9,981 nucleotides of DNA, taken from assembly GCA_030038765.1 (NCBI GenBank), contig JASHRA010000115.1:1-9981 (forward strand), given 5' to 3'. This DNA is from Candidatus Dormiibacterota bacterium. Lineage in GTDB: Bacteria > Chloroflexota > Dormibacteria > Aeolococcales > Bog-877. Below the pieces are notes generated by a model, which did no database searches, was not told the origin of the DNA, and saw only the letters and a list, made by a program, of their open reading frames with translations. The number at the start of each line of letters is the position of its first letter. Position 1 is the stretch's first letter. A program made the translations under genes and the position numbers. Of this stretch, positions 1-7,299 are shown one piece after another.

Positions 1-1781
1 GCGGGGATGTCGTTCTGCATCTTCATCGCTTCCAGGACCACGACCGTCTGTCCCACCGCTACCTGGTCCCCGACCTGGACCGGGACGCGGGCGATCAGGC
101 CCTGCATCGGCGCCCGGACCCCACCCGCCGCGGCCGGCGCCGGGGTCGCCCCCGGAGCCGGTCCCGGCGTCGCCGCCAGGGACGCCAGCTCGGCCCCGCC
201 GTGGGCCACGACGCGGACCTCGAAGAGCTCCCCGTCGACCTCCACCGAGAACTCGCGGGCCGGCCCCTCGGCGGCCGCGGGGGCGGCCTCGTGGGGTCCC
301 GGCGCGGGCTCCGGGGCTGGCCCCAGGGGCACCGCCGCGGCGTCCCCGACCGGCTCGCTGAGATCCCCGCCGTCGACCGCGTCCGGCTCCCCAGGGGCGT
401 CCTCGGGCGCGGGCTCGTCCTCCAGCCGCTCCACCCGGGCCTCGCCCCGGAGCAGCGCCAGGGTGGCCTCGGGGAAGAGCAGGAAGCAGAGCAGCTGGGC
501 CCCGCTCGGCTCCTCGAAGCCGCGCCGCGCCAGCGCCCGCCGCCCCTCCTCGAGGGCGGGCTCGAGGACGTCCGCGGGCCGCACCGTGATCGGCTCCTCG
601 GCGCCGATGACGAGGCGCTGCACCTCCGGGTCGACCGGCCCGGGGGGCCGACCGAAGAGCCCGAGGAAGTAGTCCTTCACCTCCTGGGCCACGGTCAGGT
701 AGCGCTGTCCCGAGGCCACGTTGGCGACCGCCTGGGTGATCACCACCTGGGCGATGGGCGTGATCAGCGGCGGATGGCCCATCTCGGCCCGGACCCGGGG
801 GATCTCCTCCTGGACGGCGGCCAGCTTGTCCTGCACCCCCTGGGCCTCGCACTCGCGCCGCAGGTGCTCCAGCACCGAGGGTGCCAGCTGGGTGCGCAGG
901 GTGCCCGAGTCGTACTGCCAGCCGCTGGGGTCGGCGATGGCCCGGTAGAGGGGCAGGACGGCGTCCACGGCGTCGGCCGCGGCCAGCACCCGGGCCTGGT
1001 CCAGCCGGGGCTGGAGCCGGGTCCCGCGGAGGGCGGAGAAGACCCCCTCGGTGCTGGGCAGGGAGGCGCCCCCGGCGAGCGGCGAGAGGCAGACGTCGAG
1101 GCTGCCGGCCCCGGCCTCGGCGGCGGCCAGGTAGGCGAACTGGGCCTGGCCGGTGATGGTGGCGCAGTGGACGGCGACGGGCAGCGCGGTGCGCTTGCGC
1201 AGCCCTTCGACCAGGGCCCGGGCGCTGCCGGCGCCGAGGAGCCCGGCAGGGTCGAAGACGCAGAGGCTCCGGTAGCCGAGCTGGGCCAGCTCGGCGCCCA
1301 GCTCGACGAAGCCCTCGACCGAGTGGGCCGGGCTCTCGGTGTAGACCAGGGCCGCCTCCGGGTGCCGCCCCTGGGCCAGCACGGCGCCGGCGATGGCGGC
1401 CAGGTTGCGGGGGTCGTTGAGGGGATCGAAGCAGCGGAAGATGTCGAGCCCGGCCTCGGCGGCCAGGCCCACGAAGCGCTCCACGGCGTCGTCGGGGAGG
1501 GGCCGGTAGCCGACCAGTGACTGTCCCCGGAGCAGCCCCAGGAGGGGGGTCGTGGTGCTGGCGCGGATGGCCCGGAGGCGCTCGAAGGGATCCTCGCCCA
1601 GGTGCTCCAGGGAGACCTGGAAGGTGGGGCCGCCGAAGACGTCGAGGGCGCTGTAGCCGCAGCCCTCGAGGCTCTCCACCAGGCCAACGATGTGGCGCGT
1701 GCGCAGGCGGCTCAGGAGCAGCGTCTGCTGCCCGTGGCGGAGGCAGCACTCCACCAGCCCGAGCCGCTGGCTGGGGCTCAC
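1..1781 (-). CDS. Degenerate biotin-dependent carboxyltransferase (PycB/OadA/5S-like) with C-terminal biotinyl domain, partial
   Basis: Homologue of the carboxyltransferase subunit of pyruvate carboxylase, oxaloacetate decarboxylase or transcarboxylase 5S. Its 3' end lies beyond base 1; 593 codons are visible. Family landmarks in order are LRGQ (84-87), FRCFDPLNDPRN (115-126), PRVRAEMGHPPLITP and RPADVLEP. A Pro/Ala/Glu-rich linker follows, then a biotinyl domain from about residue 553 with the motif EAMKM, whose biotin-acceptor lysine is K587. The active site is not conserved: LRDAHQS reads LRHGQQT (Asp to His16), the LKDMA lysine is Phe176, and HCH reads HCA (Ala207). Metal binding and carboxyl transfer are therefore doubtful, although biotinylation should still occur. 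The GTG start follows GGGAGGAG at 5-nt spacing; no ATG lies in frame between it and the upstream in-frame TAG. It is the last visible gene of the purine block. Family assignment is firm; activity is inferred to be lost or changed. Confidence 0.88.
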   Translation of the reverse strand, partial: MSPSQRLGLVECCLRHGQQTLLLSRLRTRHIVGLVESLEGCGYSALDVFGGPTFQVSLEHLGEDPFERLRAIRASTTTPLLGLLRGQSLVGYRPLPDDAVERFVGLAAEAGLDIFRCFDPLNDPRNLAAIAGAVLAQGRHPEAALVYTESPAHSVEGFVELGAELAQLGYRSLCVFDPAGLLGAGSARALVEGLRKRTALPVAVHCATITGQAQFAYLAAAEAGAGSLDVCLSPLAGGASLPSTEGVFSALRGTRLQPRLDQARVLAAADAVDAVLPLYRAIADPSGWQYDSGTLRTQLAPSVLEHLRRECEAQGVQDKLAAVQEEIPRVRAEMGHPPLITPIAQVVITQAVANVASGQRYLTVAQEVKDYFLGLFGRPPGPVDPEVQRLVIGAEEPITVRPADVLEPALEEGRRALARRGFEEPSGAQLLCFLLFPEATLALLRGEARVERLEDEPAPEDAPGEPDAVDGGDLSEPVGDAAAVPLGPAPEPAPGPHEAAPAAAEGPAREFSVEVDGELFEVRVVAHGGAELASLAATPGPAPGATPAPAAAGGVRAPMQGLIARVPVQVGDQVAVGQTVVVLEAMKMQNDIP

Positions 1782-1881
1782 CCCGGCTCCTCCCGGGCCT
1801 CCGAGAGATGGGCACCGGGGAGGTCGGCTCGGCGCATGCAGGGGAGTCTAGTGGGCGTCCGGGCCGGCGGCCATGCCGGGC

Positions 1882-2238
1882 TCAGGGAAGGCCGGCGCAG
1901 TCGATGCAGCGCACCGCCCAGGGGAGCGCCTCCAGGCGCGGGCCGGCGATCTCCCGGCCGCAGCGCTCGCAGATCCCGTAGCCGCCCTGCTCCAGCCGCT
2001 CCAGGGCCCGCCGCACCTGCTCCGCCAGGTGCTCCAGCTCGGCCGCCGCCCGGGAGCGGTCGCGCTGCTCCGTGACCTCGTTGACGTGGTCCCCGGCGCG
2101 CTTGCCGTAGCCGATCTGGGTGCCCTGGTCGGGCCGACCCGGCCTCAGCCCCGCGATCTCCCGTTCCAGCTCCCCGAGGCGGCCCCGGAGCTGCTCCCGG
2201 GCGCGCCCGTCCCGGCTCCCCGCCAGGGCCTCGGCCAT
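1882..2238 (-). CDS. TraR/DksA-family C4 zinc-finger protein
   Basis: A 118-residue protein of the DksA/TraR type. The N-terminal half is charged and probably helical or coiled-coil. The C-terminal zinc finger has two Cys pairs, C90-x2-C93 and C111-x2-C114, inside the typical sequence GYGICERCG...RLEALPWAVRCIDC. Family members bind the RNA polymerase secondary channel and tune transcription, often together with ppGpp. The acidic DxxDxA tip of E. coli DksA is not evident here, so the mode of action may differ. The ATG at 2238 is chosen because GGAGG (2244-2248) sits 5 nt upstream. A GTG at 2244, two codons earlier, would overlap that site. The gene starts 40 nt after purD and is probably co-transcribed with the purine genes, which would be a sensible link to ppGpp and GTP physiology. 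Confidence 0.85.
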   Translation of the reverse strand: MAEALAGSRDGRAREQLRGRLGELEREIAGLRPGRPDQGTQIGYGKRAGDHVNEVTEQRDRSRAAAELEHLAEQVRRALERLEQGGYGICERCGREIAGPRLEALPWAVRCIDCAGLP

Positions 2239-2278
2239 GACCACCTCCGGGGGCCGGGGAGGGCGCAGGCCGGCTCCT

Positions 2279-3568
2279 TCAGGCCCCTATGTCCTCACGG
2301 TAGCGCATCCCGGGGAAGTGGACCCGGGACAGTCCCTGGTAGGCGAGACGGCGCCCCTCCGCCAGGTCCGGGGCCACGGCGGCGCAGATCAGGACCCGGC
2401 CCCCGCTCACCTCGACGCCCCCTCCGGGCAGCGGCCTGGTCCCCATCTGGAAGATCAGGCAGCCGTTCTCCTCGGCCTCCTCCAGGCCCTCCAGCAGGCC
2501 CCCGGGCTGGACCGGGTCGGGGTAGGGGCGCCGCACCGCGACGACGCCCACGCAGGCCGGCGCCAGGGGCTCGGGGGCATCCCCCCGGAGCTCTCCCCGG
2601 GCGGCTCCCCGGAGCAGCGGCAGGAGGTCCGGCAGGAGCGGGAGCTGGACCTCCGTCTCCGGGTCACCGAAGCGCGCGTTGAACTCCAGGACCAGGACCT
2701 CTTGGCCCACCAGCATGGCCCCGACGTAGAGGCAGCCGCGGTAGGGATGACCCCGCCGCCGCATCTCGGCCAGGACCGGCTCGACCACCTCCCGGAGCAC
2801 CCTCTGGTTGAGCCGGCCCCAGTCCCGCCCGGGCGGGGGGCAGAGGCTGCCCATGCCGCCGGTGTTGGCCCCCCGTTCCCCCTCCAGCGCGCGCTTGTAG
2901 TCCCTCGCCGGGGGCAGCATCAGTGCCGACTCCCCGTCGCAGAGGGCGAAGAAGGAGGCCTCCTCCCCCTCCAGCCGGTCCTCGATCACGAGTCGGGCCC
3001 CGGCCTCGCCCAGCTCTCGGCCACGGAGCAGCCGGTCCACCACCGCGAGCGCCTCCCCGGTGTCGTCGCAGACGAAGGCGCCCTTGCCCAGGGCCAGCCC
3101 GTCCGCCTTGACCACGGAGGGCCCGGGGCGGCGGCGCAGCCACTGGTCGGCGGCCTCGGCATCGTCGAAGACCCGGAAGTCGGGGGTGGCCACCCCCAGG
3201 TCCCGCATCAGCTCCTTGGCGAAGGCCTTGCTGGTCTCCAGCCGCCCCGCCTCGCGGTCCGGGCCGAAGCAGTCCACGCCGGCCTCCCGGAGCGCGTCGG
3301 CGACGCCAGCGGCGATGGACCCGTCCGGCCCCAGCAGGGCCAGGTCGACGGCCTCCTCCCGGGCCAGCCGCGCCAGAGCCTCCGGGTCGGTGGCGCTGAC
3401 GGGCCGGTTCCCAGCCACCCTCAGGGTGCCGGCGTTGCCCGGGGCACAGGTGACGCGGCCCACCTCCGGGCTCCGGGAGCAGGCCCAGGCCAGGGCGTGC
3501 TCGCGGCCACCGCCGCCGACGACCAGGACGTGCAGCGGCCGGCTCTCGCCCCCGGGCCTCACTCCCAC
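2279..3568 (-). CDS. purD: Phosphoribosylamine-glycine ligase (GAR synthetase)
   Basis: Joins glycine to phosphoribosylamine using ATP, the second step of de novo purine synthesis, in the cytoplasm. The protein is about 429 residues, normal for PurD. Motifs in order are the N-terminal GGGGREHAL (18-26), PGNAGT (43-48), the ATP-grasp lysine segment KADGLALGKG (154-163), LPPARDYKRA (218-227), NTGGMG (235-240), the metal/ATP site EFNARFGDPETE (295-306), and the C-terminal GMRYREDIG. All expected elements are present, so the enzyme should be active. The start is uncertain. GTG at 3568 overlaps guaA by 10 nt, while GTG at 3562 would give a 4-nt GTGA overlap with the guaA stop; neither has a strong ribosome binding site. 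Either way the gene looks translationally coupled to guaA. Confidence 0.96.
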   Translation of the reverse strand: MGVRPGGESRPLHVLVVGGGGREHALAWACSRSPEVGRVTCAPGNAGTLRVAGNRPVSATDPEALARLAREEAVDLALLGPDGSIAAGVADALREAGVDCFGPDREAGRLETSKAFAKELMRDLGVATPDFRVFDDAEAADQWLRRRPGPSVVKADGLALGKGAFVCDDTGEALAVVDRLLRGRELGEAGARLVIEDRLEGEEASFFALCDGESALMLPPARDYKRALEGERGANTGGMGSLCPPPGRDWGRLNQRVLREVVEPVLAEMRRRGHPYRGCLYVGAMLVGQEVLVLEFNARFGDPETEVQLPLLPDLLPLLRGAARGELRGDAPEPLAPACVGVVAVRRPYPDPVQPGGLLEGLEEAEENGCLIFQMGTRPLPGGGVEVSGGRVLICAAVAPDLAEGRRLAYQGLSRVHFPGMRYREDIGA

Positions 3569-5154
3569 TCGATGGTCGAGGGCGGCTTGCTGCTGATGTC
3601 GTAGACGACGCGGTTGACGCCGGGGACCTCGTTGACGATGCGCCGGCTGATCTCCGAGAGCACGTCGTAGGGGACCCTGGCCCAGTCCGCGGTCATGCCG
3701 TCGTCGGACTCCACGATCCGCACCGCGACCACGTTGGCGTAGGTCCGGAAGTCGCCCATGACGCCGACGCTGCTGACCGGGGTGAGGATGGCGAAGCTCT
3801 GCCAGACCCGGTGGTAGAGCCCGCTGCGCTTGATCTCGTCGATCACGACCCAGTCGGCGCCGCGCACCGTCTCCAGCCGCTCCCTCGTCACCTCGCCGAT
3901 GACCCGGATGGCGAGCCCGGGGCCGGGGAAGGGCTGGCGCTGGACCATGTCCTCGGGCAGCCCCAGGGTCTGTCCCACCCGCCGCACCTCGTCCTTGAAG
4001 AGGTAGCGGAGCGGCTCCACCAGGGCGAAGCGCATCCCCTGGGGCAGGCCGCCCACGTTGTGGTGGGTCTTGATCTTGTGGGCGCCGAAGGTGTCGGCGG
4101 CGGTGCTCTCGATGACGTCGGGATAGAGCGTCCCCTGGGCCAGGAAGCGGACCTCGCCCAGGCGCCGGGTCTCCTCCTCGAAGGCGCGGATGAACTCCCG
4201 GCCCACCACCCGGCGCTTCTCCTCCGGCTCGGTCACGCCGCGCAGGGCGGCGAGGAAGCGGTCGGCCGCCTCCACCCGCACGATGCGCATGCGGGTGTTG
4301 CGCGTCAGGACCCCGATGACGCGGTCCGCCTCACCCCGCCGCAGCAGACCGTTGTCGACGAAGACACAGGTCAGCTGGTCGCCCACGGCGCGGTGGACCA
4401 GGGTCGCGGCCACGGCCGAGTCCACGCCGCCGGAGAGGGCGCAGATGACCGGCTCCGAGCCCACCCGCTGGCGGATCTCGGCCACCGCCCGCTCCACGAA
4501 GCCGCTCGGCTCCCAGCTGCCGGAGCAGCCGCAGGTGCGGTAGAGGAAGTTGCGCAGCAGCTCCATCCCCTGGGGCGTGTGGGCCACCTCGGGGTGGAAC
4601 TGGATGCCGACCCGGCCCCCGGGGCCGGCCATGGCCGCCACCGGGCTGTTCACGGTGTGGGCCAGGGGGCGGAAGCCGTCCGGCAGCTGCTCGATGACGT
4701 CGCCGTGGCTCATCCAGACCGGCATCTCCTGGGGCAGGCCGGCGAAGAGGCCCTCGCCCTGGTCCACCACCACCGAGGCCAGCCCGTACTCACGCCGGGC
4801 GCTGGCGCTGACCCGGCCGCCCAGGTCGTGGGCCAGCAGCTGCATCCCGTAGCAGATGCCGAGGATGGGGACGTCCAGCTCGTAGATGCCGTGGTCGGGG
4901 CGGAGCGCGTCCTGGTCGTAGACGCTGGAGGGGCCGCCGCTCAGCACCAGGCCCCGGGGGCGGCGGCCGGCGATCTCCGCCACCGGGGTGTTGCCGGGCA
5001 CCAGCTCGCAGTAGACGCTGAGCTCCCGGATGCGCCTGGCGATCAGCTGGCTGTACTGCGATCCGAAGTCGAGCACCAGCACCGTCTCGGTGCCCGCGGC
5101 GGGCCCTGGGGAGGCGTCCGGGGGCCGGGAGGGGGGGAGGGCAGTGGCCGTCAC
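3559..5154 (-). CDS. guaA: GMP synthase (glutamine-hydrolysing)
   Basis: Converts XMP to GMP using ATP and ammonia released from glutamine, the last step of GMP synthesis. The 531-residue protein has the usual two-part layout. The class I glutamine amidotransferase domain (about 24-205) has nucleophile C101 in GICYGMQ and H187/E189 in FHPE. The ATP pyrophosphatase domain has the PP-loop SGGVDS (241-246), ESTAADTFGAHKIKTHHN and QPFPGPGLAIRV. The dimerisation domain ends in SSKPPSTIEWE. Every catalytic residue is in place. A Pro-rich leader of about 20 residues precedes the conserved VLVLDFGSQYSQL. The GTG start is supported by AGGAGG (5160-5165) at 5-nt spacing. The gene begins 21 nt after the guaB3 stop and overlaps purD, so IMP to XMP to GMP is encoded by adjacent genes. 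Confidence 0.97.
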   Translation of the reverse strand: MTATALPPSRPPDASPGPAAGTETVLVLDFGSQYSQLIARRIRELSVYCELVPGNTPVAEIAGRRPRGLVLSGGPSSVYDQDALRPDHGIYELDVPILGICYGMQLLAHDLGGRVSASARREYGLASVVVDQGEGLFAGLPQEMPVWMSHGDVIEQLPDGFRPLAHTVNSPVAAMAGPGGRVGIQFHPEVAHTPQGMELLRNFLYRTCGCSGSWEPSGFVERAVAEIRQRVGSEPVICALSGGVDSAVAATLVHRAVGDQLTCVFVDNGLLRRGEADRVIGVLTRNTRMRIVRVEAADRFLAALRGVTEPEEKRRVVGREFIRAFEEETRRLGEVRFLAQGTLYPDVIESTAADTFGAHKIKTHHNVGGLPQGMRFALVEPLRYLFKDEVRRVGQTLGLPEDMVQRQPFPGPGLAIRVIGEVTRERLETVRGADWVVIDEIKRSGLYHRVWQSFAILTPVSSVGVMGDFRTYANVVAVRIVESDDGMTADWARVPYDVLSEISRRIVNEVPGVNRVVYDISSKPPSTIEWE

Positions 5155-5175
5155 CTGCGCCTCCTGGAGCTCACC

Positions 5176-6336
5176 TCAGCGGGCCATCCCGACCTGCTGG
5201 GCCTGCTGGAAGAGCTTGCCCTCGGTGAGGATCGAGGGGGCGATGACCAGCTCCGTCTGCTGGAACTCCTCGATGTCGCGGGCGCCGCAGACGCCCATGG
5301 CCGCCTTGATCGCCCCGACCAGGTTCTGGCTCCCGTCGTCGACCCGGGCCGGGCCCAGCAGCAGCTCGCGGAGCGTGGCCCGGGTGCCGACCTTGATCCG
5401 GGTCCCGCGGGGCAGGTTGGCGTCGGGCGTGGCCATGCCCCAGTGGTAGCCGTGGCCGGGCGCCTCCTCGGCGCTGGCGAAGACGGATCCGATCATGACC
5501 GCGTCCGCGCCCGAGGCCAGCGCCTTGGTCACGTCGCCGCCCACCCGCATGCCGCCGTCGGTGATGACGGTGACGGGCTGGCCCCCGGCGCGGCGGTGGT
5601 CGTGGCGGGCGGCGGCCACGTCGGCGGTGGCGGTCACCTGGGGCACGCCCACGCCGAGCACGCCCCGGGTGGTGCAGGCGGCTCCCGGGCCCACCCCGAC
5701 CAGGATCCCGGCCACGCCCGTGCCCATCAGCTCCAGCGCGGTGTAGTACTCGACGCAGTTGCCGACCACGATCGGGAGCCGGGACTCCCGCGCCAGCTTG
5801 GCGAAGTCCAGCTGGCGGTAGGAGCGGGAGACGTGGCGGGCGGTGAGGACGGTGCCCTGGACCACCAGGATGTCGGCGCCGGCCTCGGTGACCGGGCCCA
5901 GCCGGCCCTCGGCCTCGGCCGGGATCGAGGAGACGGCGCAGAGGACGCCCTCGCGCTTCACCTCCTCGATCCTCCGCGAGATCAGCTCCTCCCTGACGGG
6001 CTCGCGGTAGAGCTCCTGGAGCAGGACGTTGACCCGCTCCCTGGGCGCCTCTGCGATCTGCTCGTAGATGGCGCCGACGTCGTCGTAGCGGCAGTTGATG
6101 CCATCCAGGTTGAGGACGGCCAGGCCCCCCAGCCTCCCCATCTCGACGGCGAAGTGGGCATCCACCACCCCGTCCATGGCCGAGGCCAGGATGGGCAGGG
6201 GTAGCTCGACCTCGCCGATGCGCATTCGGATGTCGATCTCATCCGGGTTGATGGTCACCTTGCCGGGGACCAGCGCCACCTCGTCGAAGCCGTAGGCCCG
6301 CCTGGCTCGCTTGCCTCTTCCCAGTTCGACGTCCAA
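5176..6336 (-). CDS. guaB3: GuaB3-type IMP dehydrogenase, no CBS domains
   Basis: Oxidises IMP to XMP with NAD+, the committed step to guanine nucleotides and the substrate supply for the adjacent guaA. The 386-residue TIM-barrel protein opens with the GuaB3 signature GKRARRAYGFDEVALVP. It has the catalytic-loop motif GVGPGAACTTRG with active-site C221, then ITDGGMRVGGDVTKALASGA for phosphate binding. The paired CBS domains of classical GuaB are absent. The start is chosen as TTG at 6336, because GGAGGA (6345-6350) lies 8 nt upstream and the protein then begins exactly where the family does (DVELGRGKRARRAYG). A GTG at 6375 would add 13 unconserved residues and has no ribosome binding site. 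GuaB3 was long listed as a paralogue of unknown role; IMPDH activity has been reported for a cyanobacterial member. Family assignment is firm. No classical guaB is visible in this window. Confidence 0.92.
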   Translation of the reverse strand: MDVELGRGKRARRAYGFDEVALVPGKVTINPDEIDIRMRIGEVELPLPILASAMDGVVDAHFAVEMGRLGGLAVLNLDGINCRYDDVGAIYEQIAEAPRERVNVLLQELYREPVREELISRRIEEVKREGVLCAVSSIPAEAEGRLGPVTEAGADILVVQGTVLTARHVSRSYRQLDFAKLARESRLPIVVGNCVEYYTALELMGTGVAGILVGVGPGAACTTRGVLGVGVPQVTATADVAAARHDHRRAGGQPVTVITDGGMRVGGDVTKALASGADAVMIGSVFASAEEAPGHGYHWGMATPDANLPRGTRIKVGTRATLRELLLGPARVDDGSQNLVGAIKAAMGVCGARDIEEFQQTELVIAPSILTEGKLFQQAQQVGMAR

Positions 6337-6392
6337 GCCAGGCGTCCTCCGTGCTGAGGGGTGCGCGGCCACCACCAGTACCAGTGCAGCCC

Positions 6393-6408
6393 TCTGGGAA
6401 GCATAGCA
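6393..6408 (-). promoter_or_regulatory. Candidate extended -10 promoter for the guaB3-guaA-purD operon
   Basis: On the minus strand, TGCTATGCT (6408 down to 6400) resembles an extended -10 element, with TG one base before the hexamer TATGCT. Start of transcription would be near 6393, giving a 5' leader of about 56 nt before the TTG start of guaB3. No recognisable -35 hexamer lies 16-18 nt upstream. It falls in the only sizeable gap (159 bp) upstream of the operon. This is pattern evidence only. Confidence 0.35.
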
Positions 6409-6495
6409 GACGCCTCCGGAGAGGAGCCCCCTGAGCCCAGCATCTAGTGGTCCCCCGGACGCGGCGGCCCCTCATCTGGTGGTGCCGGCCTCGGG

Positions 6496-7158
6496 CTAGG
6501 AGCTCTCCAGCTGGGCCCTGATGACCAGCCTCTGGGTGTCGATCCAGAGCGGGGTGCAGGTGATCACGGTGATCCAGTTGCCGTGGCTGATGGGGTCCAG
6601 CTGGGTGACCTGGCCCGGGTACTCGGTCCACATCTGGGTCACCCGGTAGGTGAAGCGCTGGCACTGGCGGTTGGTGAGCACGATCGGGTCACCCGCCTTG
6701 AGCGTCCCCAGGGGCTCGAAGTTGGGCTCGCGGTGGAGGGCGTAGAGGCCGTTGCCGGCCTCACCCGGGGCCGGCGAGGCGGAGTAGTGGACCACCGAGC
6801 GCTGCAGCAGCAGTCCCCAGCCGCCGTTGCCCGCCACTCCCTCGATGCCGGACAGGGAGGGGAACTGGACCAGGGCATAGGCGGAGGCCGGGGAGCCGCT
6901 GCCGCAGCTGGGAGCGGTGGCGGTCGGGCTGCCGCCGGGCAGGGTCGTGGTCTTGACCGAGGGCAGGTGCTTGGCCAGGGCCGAGCCGGGGTCGTTCCAG
7001 CGCGAGAGCGCCTGCTGGTCGGCCTGGCTGCGCTGGATGAGGCCCACCACCGGGGGCACCAGGATGGCCAGCCCCAGCCCGACCAGGAGCGCGCCCACCA
7101 CCGCCATGAGGGCGGCCGCCCGGCGCCGACCGGACCCCCCGGCCAGAGGATTCCTCAA
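6496..7158 (-). CDS. Sortase (class D/E-like), membrane-anchored transpeptidase
   Basis: Sortases cut a C-terminal sorting signal and attach the protein to the cell wall or to a pilus, acting on the outer face of the membrane. The 220-residue protein has a basic N-terminus (GGSGRRR), one hydrophobic segment at about 14-41 acting as signal anchor, and a Thr/Pro/Ser-rich spacer. The catalytic domain follows at about 92-220. The triad is visible: H142 in LYALHRE, C201 in ITVITCTP, and R210 in QRLVIRAQL. The TTG start is supported by AAGGAG (7165-7170) at 6-nt spacing, with no competing ATG before the membrane segment. No substrate with an LPxTG- or LAxTG-like tail is present in the window. It lies 159 bp upstream of guaB3 on the same strand and is divergent from the response regulator. 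The exact class is inferred from the TCTP-type active site. Confidence 0.87.
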   Translation of the reverse strand: MRNPLAGGSGRRRAAALMAVVGALLVGLGLAILVPPVVGLIQRSQADQQALSRWNDPGSALAKHLPSVKTTTLPGGSPTATAPSCGSGSPASAYALVQFPSLSGIEGVAGNGGWGLLLQRSVVHYSASPAPGEAGNGLYALHREPNFEPLGTLKAGDPIVLTNRQCQRFTYRVTQMWTEYPGQVTQLDPISHGNWITVITCTPLWIDTQRLVIRAQLESS

Positions 7159-7287
7159 TCTCCGCTCCTTAGCACCCCCGGCGACATCCTAACCCAGGCC
7201 CGAGTTCCCGCCCCACCGTCACAGGCGCCGTGCAGCTTGTTACTCAGCCGTACCCGGACCACGACTGGGGATCTCAGGAGCCCCAAA

Positions 7288-7293
7288 CACAAT
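7288..7293 (+). promoter_or_regulatory. Possible -10 element for the response regulator
   Basis: CACAAT occupies -12 to -7 relative to the GTG start at 7300. It matches TATAAT at four positions, including the important second A and last T. No ribosome binding site lies within 5-12 nt of the GTG; the only AGGAG (7276-7280) is 19 nt away. A leaderless transcript would explain this. There is no good -35 box, so the call is weak. Confidence 0.25.
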
Positions 7294-7299
7294 CTGGCT

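Noticed and set aside
201..1520. Long plus-strand reading frame opposite the carboxyltransferase gene
   Set aside because: It is the antisense shadow of a gene with clear family motifs; its composition (Gly/Leu/Gln/His/Asp-rich) is the usual reverse-frame artefact of GC-rich coding DNA.
1778..1837. 19-codon minus-strand frame ending in a GTGA overlap with the carboxyltransferase start
   Set aside because: It could be a coupling leader peptide, but it has no ribosome binding site and no support beyond the overlap.
1782..1881. Possible terminator hairpin after the TraR/DksA gene
   Set aside because: Only short GC dyads without a T-run, and the strong ribosome binding site just downstream suggests continued transcription.
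3811..6204. Plus-strand open frame of nearly 800 codons across guaA and guaB3
   Set aside because: It lies antisense to two genes with intact catalytic motifs, has no ribosome binding site or recognisable motif, and its His/Asp/Gly/Val-rich composition follows from the opposite strand's codon bias.
6583..7299. Upstream extension of the response regulator frame
   Set aside because: The extra sequence is antisense to the sortase gene and unlike any receiver-domain protein; the receiver domain begins only after residue 24 of the GTG-7300 product.
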